Shown one piece after another: positions 15,331 to 19,762 of a stretch of 19,762 bases of DNA. The stretch is from JAFGPJ01 sp964612465. GTDB lineage: Bacteria > Planctomycetota > Phycisphaerae > Sedimentisphaerales > Anaerobacaceae. The notes under the pieces are model-generated. The model had not been told where the DNA came from, searched no databases, and saw nothing but the letters and a program-made list of their open reading frames with translations. The stretch is taken from assembly GCA_964612465.1 (NCBI GenBank), contig CAZTDF010000070.1:1-19762 (forward strand), written 5' to 3'. Each line of letters opens with the position of its first letter. The first letter of the stretch is position 1. The translations under genes were made by a program, and so were the position numbers.

Positions 15331-16278
15331 ATGGCTGATTTGCCCTCGCACGAGAAGAAAAAAAAGAAAAAACACAATCCTATCATAGATTGGCTTGCCT
15401 ATTTTTTGCTGCGGATTCTTATAGTTTTTCTTTACCTGTTCGATATCGAGACCAATCTAAACACTGCCTGTTTTCTCGGCCGGTTGTTGTGGAAACATTA
15501 TCATCGAGGCCGGAAACGCGCTTTGGATAATCTTCGCGCAAGCTTCCCGGAAAAGAGCGAACAATGGATATGGCGGACAGGCCGGCGAAGCTTCGAGCAT
15601 CTTGTCATGCTGACGATAGATATTTTGTTTACGCCCCGACTGGTAAAAAAGTATAACTGGCGCGATTACTCCCGGTACAAAAACGTCGAACGAGCCAAAT
15701 GGCTGATGCTGGAAGGACGAGGCCTGCTGATGGTCGGTGCTCATTATAGCAATTTTGAAATCATCGGTTATCTTCTGGGCCTGTTCGGTTTTGAAATCTA
15801 CAGCATTGCCCGACCGCTGGATAACAAGTACATCAGCAGATATCTATACGGAGTTCGCAGGGCTGCCGGGCAAAGAATTATCGACAAAAAAGGCGCATCG
15901 ACGCTAATGGATGAACTCACTTCGAGAGGCGCTTCGCTCTGCTTCGTTGCCGACCAGGACGCCGGCAAAAAAGGGATTTTCGTCGATTTCTTCGGCCGAA
16001 AAGCGAGCACTTATAAGAGCATAGGCCTGCTTGCTATAACCAAAAACGTGCCGATAGTAGTCGGTTACAGCAGGAGGGTTGATAATCGCTTCTACTTCGA
16101 AATCGGCATCAATCGAATTATTTTCCCCGAAGAATGGGCCGACAGGGACGATCCGTTGAAATGGGTGACAGCGGAATATACCAGGGCAATCGAAGAATTC
16201 GTGCGGGAAGATCCGAGCCAATACTGGTGGGTGCATCGCCGCTGGAAGCGCAGGCCAAAAGAAGAAAGAGAAAAGTAG
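15331..16278 (+). CDS. Lipid A-type lysophospholipid acyltransferase (LpxL/HtrB family)
   Basis: A 315-residue inner-membrane acyltransferase, expected to add a secondary acyl chain to a lipid A-like or other lipid acceptor. A basic cytoplasmic start (six Lys at about 9-14) precedes a membrane segment at about 19-37. The catalytic H-x4-E motif is His138-Y-S-N-F-Glu143, in G-A-H-Y-S-N-F-E. A-D-Q-D-A-G-K-K-G-I-F-V-D-F-F-G-R-K-A-S-T is the family's second block, and Q-Y-W-W-V-H-R-R-W-K-R-R-P is the typical C-terminus. The length fits LpxL (about 306). ATG 15331 is chosen over an in-frame TTG at 15295 because that TTG lies in a promoter -35 box. The Lys run is coded by A8 (15358-15365) and A6 tracts that could slip. 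The exact acceptor is not known. Confidence 0.9.
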   Translation: MADLPSHEKKKKKKHNPIIDWLAYFLLRILIVFLYLFDIETNLNTACFLGRLLWKHYHRGRKRALDNLRASFPEKSEQWIWRTGRRSFEHLVMLTIDILFTPRLVKKYNWRDYSRYKNVERAKWLMLEGRGLLMVGAHYSNFEIIGYLLGLFGFEIYSIARPLDNKYISRYLYGVRRAAGQRIIDKKGASTLMDELTSRGASLCFVADQDAGKKGIFVDFFGRKASTYKSIGLLAITKNVPIVVGYSRRVDNRFYFEIGINRIIFPEEWADRDDPLKWVTAEYTRAIEEFVREDPSQYWWVHRRWKRRPKEEREK

Positions 16279-16310
16279 AGTAAGTAGAGTTTCCGATAAA
16301 CGTTATCGAA

Positions 16311-16432
16311 CATCCCCAAAGCCTTCGGCCCTTCGACTTCGCTCAGGACAGGCTTTGAGGCTGCCACCCATTTTCTATCAATTCCATTGTGTGGCAGCCT
16401 CATCCCGATCGTAGTTATCGGGATGGGGATGG
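16311..16432. repeat. Palindromic repeat locus 2, two divergent half-elements
   Basis: A minus-strand half-element occupies 16311-16367. Read on minus it is GTGGCAGCCTC, a 7-bp stem AAAGCCT/AGGCTTT enclosing 25 bases, then GGGGATG. A plus-strand half-element occupies 16391-16432: GTGGCAGCCTC, ATCCCGAT/ATCGGGAT around a 7-base loop, then GGGGATGG. Here the GTGG ends face each other across 23 bases and can pair as a 12-bp stem (16356-16367 with 16391-16402). At 6427-6513 the GTGG ends point outward. The locus lies between the convergent acyltransferase and oxidoreductase genes, a usual site for REP-like elements. A smaller hairpin, CGATAA/TTATCG, lies just before it at 16294-16308. Confidence 0.82.
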
Positions 16433-16467
16433 CTCTCAAACTGTTGCCGTGAACTCAACTTTCCCTT

Positions 16468-17844
16468 CTATACGAGCGTATCGCAGCCTGTCGCAATACT
16501 GTGGAATATCCCGGGACCGGGCTTCATGTCTTCCTGCTTCGGCACGAGATCCTGCTTGGAAGCATTCAGCAGCCAGCTCCATTTGAAGCTCCGTCCTGTA
16601 AAGGCGGAGATCCTCGCGCCGATGGCCGTCAGCGTGCTCTCGGCGATTCGCTGGCCTTCGTTGAGCGGGTTGCCGCTGCGGATACTTTTAATCAGGTCGA
16701 TGTGCTCCCGGTCCATTCCGTTGACGCTCGGGCCCTCGTATTTCCATGGATTATCGCCGGTGATAATGTTATTGCAGTTGCTGGTGCCCTTGGTGCCGAC
16801 GATCTTCTCGTCATAGCGTTGGGTACCGGGACTATGTCCGCTGAAGCTCAGGCAGCGTGCGCCGTTGGCGTACTCGAACTCTGCGAAGATATGGTCCCAG
16901 ATGTCGCCGTTGTATTTCTCCCAGCCTTCTTCGCTGCCGTTGTTATACTTCCGGCAGACTTCCTTGGCCGCGTTGATCTGCGAGTCTTCGTAACTGCGCC
17001 ATGCCCGGCCGCCTAACGCCGTGAACTTCGCCGGCGGGCCGTTAAAGCACCAGTTCATTATGTCGATATTGTGAATGTGCTGCTCGCATATCTGGTCGCC
17101 CGAGAGCCACGTGAAGTGGTACCAGTTCTCACACTGCCACTCCAGCTCGCTGAGTCCTTCCTTGTAGCCGCGGTACCAGATACCGCCGCCGTACCAGTAG
17201 CACTGGCCGCCCACCAGCTCGCCGATCTGGCCGTCGTGGATGCGCTTCATCAGCTCCATCCGGCTGAACTCGTGCCGGCGTTGCGTGCCGCAGACGATGG
17301 CAAGGCCTTTTTCCTTGGCGAGTTTGGAAGCTGCCATGACCTCTTTGCAGCCGGCCACGTCGGTCGCTACGGGTTTCTCGGTGAAGATGTGCTTGCCGGC
17401 TTTGATCGCAGCCATCATCTGGCGCCCGCGAAATGCCGGGGCCGTCGCCATCAGCAGCAGGTCCGCATCGCAGCGGGCCAGCTTCTCGTGGCAGTCGAAG
17501 CCCCAGAACAGATGGTCGTCGTCGACTTTGATGCGACCCTTGTATTTTTCGTCTCTCGCGAGCCTGTCGCGCGTGCTTCTGACTTTGTTCTCGAACAAGT
17601 CGGCCAGGGCGACCACTTCGATTCCCGGATCGGCATTGAGGTTCTGGCGCAGGGCGCCGTTGCCTCGTCCGCCGCAACCAAGCAGCCCGACCTTAATCTT
17701 GCCCGAGCCTTGCGCGTGGACCACGTGCGCTACCGAGCCTGCCAGCGCCGCGGCGCCGGCGGCTGTGGCCGCAATCTCCACAGTGGGATACCCCACGTGG
17801 TGTCCCATTTTCGGTTTACTTTTATTTTTATCTGACGATGTCAT
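16468..17844 (-). CDS. Gfo/Idh/MocA family oxidoreductase, signal-like N-terminus lacking twin Arg
   Basis: A 458-residue NAD(P)-dependent sugar or polyol dehydrogenase-type protein. Its Rossmann motif is G-L-L-G-C-G-G-R-G-N-G after an Ala-rich hydrophobic stretch ending V-V-H-A-Q-G-S-G. E-K-P-V is the family nicotinamide-site motif, and E-Q-H-I-H-N-I-D-I-M-N-W carries the usual catalytic His region. The start at 17844 has AGGAG about nine bases upstream; a longer frame to 17895 has no ribosome site. The Ala-rich stretch looks like the core and cleavage region of a Tat leader, but no Arg pair precedes it. Lys residues do, so Sec export, cytoplasmic retention or a decayed leader are all possible. 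It is paralogous to the gene just upstream (shared tail S-I-R-S-G-N-P-L-N-E-G-Q-R-I-A-E-S-T-L) and probably co-transcribed with it. The substrate is unknown. Confidence 0.9.
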   Translation of the reverse strand: MTSSDKNKSKPKMGHHVGYPTVEIAATAAGAAALAGSVAHVVHAQGSGKIKVGLLGCGGRGNGALRQNLNADPGIEVVALADLFENKVRSTRDRLARDEKYKGRIKVDDDHLFWGFDCHEKLARCDADLLLMATAPAFRGRQMMAAIKAGKHIFTEKPVATDVAGCKEVMAASKLAKEKGLAIVCGTQRRHEFSRMELMKRIHDGQIGELVGGQCYWYGGGIWYRGYKEGLSELEWQCENWYHFTWLSGDQICEQHIHNIDIMNWCFNGPPAKFTALGGRAWRSYEDSQINAAKEVCRKYNNGSEEGWEKYNGDIWDHIFAEFEYANGARCLSFSGHSPGTQRYDEKIVGTKGTSNCNNIITGDNPWKYEGPSVNGMDREHIDLIKSIRSGNPLNEGQRIAESTLTAIGARISAFTGRSFKWSWLLNASKQDLVPKQEDMKPGPGIFHSIATGCDTLV

Positions 17845-17890
17845 ATTAAAAATCTCCTTTGTTCGTTCTCTTTGAACCATTTTGCGGGTT

Positions 17891-17919
17891 CCCATTTTCC
17901 CGTCTTTCCGGGTAATGGG
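17891..17919 (-). other. Hairpin between the two oxidoreductase genes
   Basis: CCCATT (17891-17896) pairs with AATGGG (17914-17919), and CCCG (17899-17902) pairs with CGGG (17909-17912) around a six-base loop. No T-run follows on the minus strand, so a rho-independent terminator is unlikely. It lies 27 bases after the stop of the upstream gene and about 47 before the start of the downstream one. It could affect mRNA processing, stability or relative expression. Confidence 0.4.
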
Positions 17920-17945
17920 GTCCCTGTCAACCGGTTAGCCGCCGA

Positions 17946-19235
17946 CTAACCTCGTCTCCTCCGTCCGCCCTGTGCCAGGCCGGGCAGTTGATACTTGCCC
18001 GGAACCGCAAAAGGCGGCACGGGTTTGGAATCGCTCAGCTTCAGGTCATCGGGCGGCAAAAGATCCAGCGTGCACCTGCTCATGAACCACGACCGATTGA
18101 ACTGTTGCCGGGAATAGGCCGACTCGCGACCCATGATCGCGCAGAGCGTGCTCTCGGCTATTCGCTGGCCCTCGTTAAGCGGGTTGCCGCTCCGGATGCT
18201 CTTGATAAGGTCGGCGTGCTCCACTACGTACGGATTAGGATTCGGTCCCTCGTAGCGCCATGGATTCTCGCCCTTGATGATGCCGGAGCAGTCGCTGAGA
18301 CCTTTGGTGCCGACCACGCGTTCGCTGACATTGTTCGTGGTCCCCTTGATTTGCCGGCACATGCTGATGGTTCGCACGTCGTTGGGATAGAAGAACTCGA
18401 CGCCGAAATGGTCGAAGATGTTGCCGTGCTCGGGGCCCGTGCGGAACTGCCGGCCGCCAACGCCGTGAACCCGCTCGGGAAGCTCGTCGAACGCCCAGTT
18501 AATCACGTCGATATTGTGTACGTGCTGCTCGCATATGTGGTCGCCCGAGAGCCATGTGAAGTACAGCCAGTTGCGAATCTGCCACTCGATATCGCTCTGA
18601 TTGGACTGGCGCCTGTTGACCCAAAGCTCGCCCATGTTCCAGTAGCACTGTGCCGAGACGATATCGCCGATTGCTCCGTCGTGGATTCTTTTCATGGTCT
18701 CGACGTATTTCGGTTCGTGCCGGCGCTGCGTACCGGCGACCACGGCCAGGCCTTTTTCTTTGGCCTTCTTTGAGGCCTCGATGACCATCTTAATCCCCGC
18801 CGGGCAGGCCGCTACCGGTTTCTCCATGAAGACGTTCTTGCCGCTTTCGATAGCTGCGGCGAACTGCTTCGGGCGGAAGCCGGGCGGAGTCGCCAGGATG
18901 ACCATGTTCACATCGTCAAGCGCCAGCACTTTCTTGTATGCATCCAGGCCCACAAAACAGCGGTTGTTCGGGACTTTGAATTGCTTCTTCAAACCCGCAA
19001 GGCGATCACCAAACGCATCTGCCAGGGCGACGATTTCCACGCCCTTCGAAGAATTCATGCAGTCGTGTGTTGCGCCGGAGCCTCTGCCGCCGCAGCCGAT
19101 CACGCCTACGCGGATCGTATCACTGCCTCTTGCTTCGGCCAAAGGAACGACTGAGCCGGTCAAAGCCAGCGTTCCGGCCGCCAATGCCGAACTCCTTAAA
19201 AGTTCTCGTCGTGTTAATTTTTGTTTCTGCACCAT
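17946..19235 (-). CDS. Gfo/Idh/MocA family oxidoreductase with Tat signal
   Basis: A 429-residue protein beginning with a Tat leader (L-T-R9-R10-E-L-L-R, an Ala/Leu/Gly core, then L-A-E-A-R-G-S-D). The Rossmann motif G-V-I-G-C-G-G-R-G-S-G is near residues 44-54, F-M-E-K-P-V near 126-131, the G-T-Q-R-R-H-E-P region follows, and E-Q-H-V-H-N-I-D-V-I-N-W carries the catalytic His region. Such exported family members are abundant in planctomycetes and are thought to act on sugars or sugar acids, with cofactor likely bound before Tat export; that is established for glucose-fructose oxidoreductase and inferred here. GGAG (complement of 19244-19247) lies eight bases before ATG 19235. It is the first gene of a probable two-gene operon with its paralogue, 101 bases between stop and next start. 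The substrate is unknown. Confidence 0.92.
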   Translation of the reverse strand: MVQKQKLTRRELLRSSALAAGTLALTGSVVPLAEARGSDTIRVGVIGCGGRGSGATHDCMNSSKGVEIVALADAFGDRLAGLKKQFKVPNNRCFVGLDAYKKVLALDDVNMVILATPPGFRPKQFAAAIESGKNVFMEKPVAACPAGIKMVIEASKKAKEKGLAVVAGTQRRHEPKYVETMKRIHDGAIGDIVSAQCYWNMGELWVNRRQSNQSDIEWQIRNWLYFTWLSGDHICEQHVHNIDVINWAFDELPERVHGVGGRQFRTGPEHGNIFDHFGVEFFYPNDVRTISMCRQIKGTTNNVSERVVGTKGLSDCSGIIKGENPWRYEGPNPNPYVVEHADLIKSIRSGNPLNEGQRIAESTLCAIMGRESAYSRQQFNRSWFMSRCTLDLLPPDDLKLSDSKPVPPFAVPGKYQLPGLAQGGRRRRG

Positions 19236-19253
19236 GTTTGTTTCTCCAAAATT

Positions 19254-19343
19254 GAGTGCCTAAAATCAAGAGTGCCTAAAGTGCCTAAAGTTAAGAGTGC
19301 CTAAAGTTGGAAAGAAGCTTATGCACTTTAGTTCACTTTAGTT
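19254..19343. repeat. Short direct repeats in the leader of the oxidoreductase operon
   Basis: Four copies of AGTGCCTAAA occur at about 19255-19264, 19271-19280, 19280-19289 and 19296-19305. They are followed by two copies of CACTTTAGTT (19324-19333 and 19334-19343). CTAAAGTG at 19276-19283 is the inverse of CACTTTAG in both later copies, so the leader RNA can fold in alternative ways. The spacing is uneven and the units too short for a CRISPR array. Confidence 0.7.
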
Positions 19344-19380
19344 ATTTTAGAACCTGTATACTCCAGTTAAGAAAACACAG

Positions 19381-19410
19381 ATTATAATCCCTGCCGGGCT
19401 GTAAAATCAA
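19381..19410 (-). promoter_or_regulatory. Sigma-70-type promoter of the oxidoreductase operon
   Basis: On the minus strand, TTGATT (19410 to 19405), an 18-base spacer and a perfect TATAAT (19386 to 19381) predict a start near 19375. The leader before ATG 19235 would be about 140 bases and would contain the whole AGTGCCTAAA repeat block. Confidence 0.5.
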
Positions 19411-19762
19411 GAACGAAAAAAAAGGAAAACCTTTTAAAAGCGAGCCTTGCCACAGAAATTTACAGGGCAATCTTCAACCGGATATTCCTTTTCGAACCAA
19501 ATACGACGATTTAGGTGCCGAAAATGGTTGAATTGGGGCGAAAATTCACATTTTTTCATCTTTTCTGCCACTTTATCTTCCTGCCAATCTTTTGAGTGCG
19601 GCCTTGAAATTGGCTTTGAATTGGGTTTGTTTTTCGCCGCCCTTAATTCCATATTTCCTCATAATATCCTTTCACATAAGACTTTACGCCAATTCATCCT
19701 TCCGGAAATTGGGTTTGTTTTTTCAAATCGGTCTTTCAACCCCCAGATAAATCTGGGGGCTA
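19411..19762. other. Non-coding, repeat-rich edge region
   Basis: About 350 bases without a convincing gene. TTGGGTTTGTTTTT occurs twice (19621-19634 and 19709-19722), within a low-complexity T/G-rich background. A 72-residue minus-strand frame at 19434-19652 reads as Lys/Asn/Pro-rich sequence without a ribosome site, and I take it as degenerate repeat. Confidence 0.5.
19740..19759. repeat. GC-rich palindrome at the window edge
   Basis: CCCCCAGAT (19740-19748) and ATCTGGGGG (19751-19759) form a perfect 9-bp inverted repeat with AA between. It could be a terminator of a gene lying beyond the edge, or part of another dispersed palindromic repeat. The element may continue outside the window. 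Confidence 0.6.

Noticed and set aside
16389..16586. 65-residue plus-strand frame starting in repeat locus 2
   Set aside because: Begins inside the repeat and then runs antisense to the C-terminal end of the oxidoreductase gene.
17071..17835. Long plus-strand frames opposite the oxidoreductases
   Set aside because: Antisense shadows made possible by codon bias; Ala/Val-rich translations without motifs or starts.
17891..17919. Rho-independent terminator separating the two oxidoreductases
   Set aside because: The hairpin has no T-run on the minus strand; kept only as an unexplained hairpin.
19254..19343. CRISPR array
   Set aside because: Units are only 10-11 bases, unevenly spaced and partly abutting, with no spacers and no cas genes.
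19434..19652. 72-residue minus-strand frame
   Set aside because: Lys/Asn/Pro-rich composition, no ribosome site and overlap with repeated T/G-rich sequence; it looks like degenerate non-coding repeat.

Overview
The window looks like a piece of a diderm, LPS-bearing bacterium of the Planctomycetota, most likely a Phycisphaerae/Sedimentisphaerales-type metagenome-assembled genome. This is inferred from the mixture of genes: tandem secreted Gfo/Idh/MocA oxidoreductases with a twin-arginine leader, a free-standing Hint-domain protein behind a Gly/Pro linker, a DUF481 outer-membrane barrel with an extra N-terminal domain, an RND pump and a lipid A-type acyltransferase, plus palindromic repeats in the intergenic spaces. 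No rRNA or other phylogenetic marker is present, so the taxon is a judgement. A run of exactly 100 N at 8040-8139 shows a scaffolded draft assembly.

Layout. (1) 1-660: a Hint-domain protein, possibly cut by the window edge, closed by a strong rho-independent terminator. (2) 727-5067: a promoter followed by a two-gene RND efflux operon (membrane fusion protein and inner-membrane permease) with no outer-membrane channel gene. (3) 5183-6862: an iron-containing alcohol dehydrogenase, a branched palindromic repeat, and a small two-TM membrane protein. (4) 6891-8378, minus strand: a Tat-exported gamma-glutamyltransferase of the YwrD-like branch, interrupted by the N gap. (5) 8611-16278, all plus strand: an envelope-centred block of a coiled-coil MscS channel, a SYLF (YSC84-like) lipoprotein, a protein that seems to fuse TIGR03546 and TIGR03545 (AsmA-like), a short MscS channel, a DUF481 outer-membrane barrel, and an LpxL/HtrB-like acyltransferase. 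(6) 16311-16432: a second palindromic repeat locus between convergent genes. (7) 16468-19235, minus strand: two paralogous Gfo/Idh/MocA oxidoreductases behind one promoter. (8) 19236-19762: non-coding sequence with short tandem repeats and a GC-rich palindrome at the edge.

How the genes may work together. The plus-strand block at 8.6-16.3 kb touches every layer of the envelope: tension-gated inner-membrane channels, a lipid-binding lipoprotein, a possible lipid-bridging AsmA-like protein, an outer-membrane barrel and a lipid acyltransferase. It reads as an envelope or osmotic homeostasis neighbourhood. Separate promoters and hairpins within it argue for several transcripts rather than one operon.

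The most unusual structure is a family of four half-elements at two loci. Each has the form GTGGCAGCCTC, then a hairpin, then GGGGATG. The ends are constant while the hairpin between them is exchanged. The most interesting protein is the TIGR03546-TIGR03545-like fusion.
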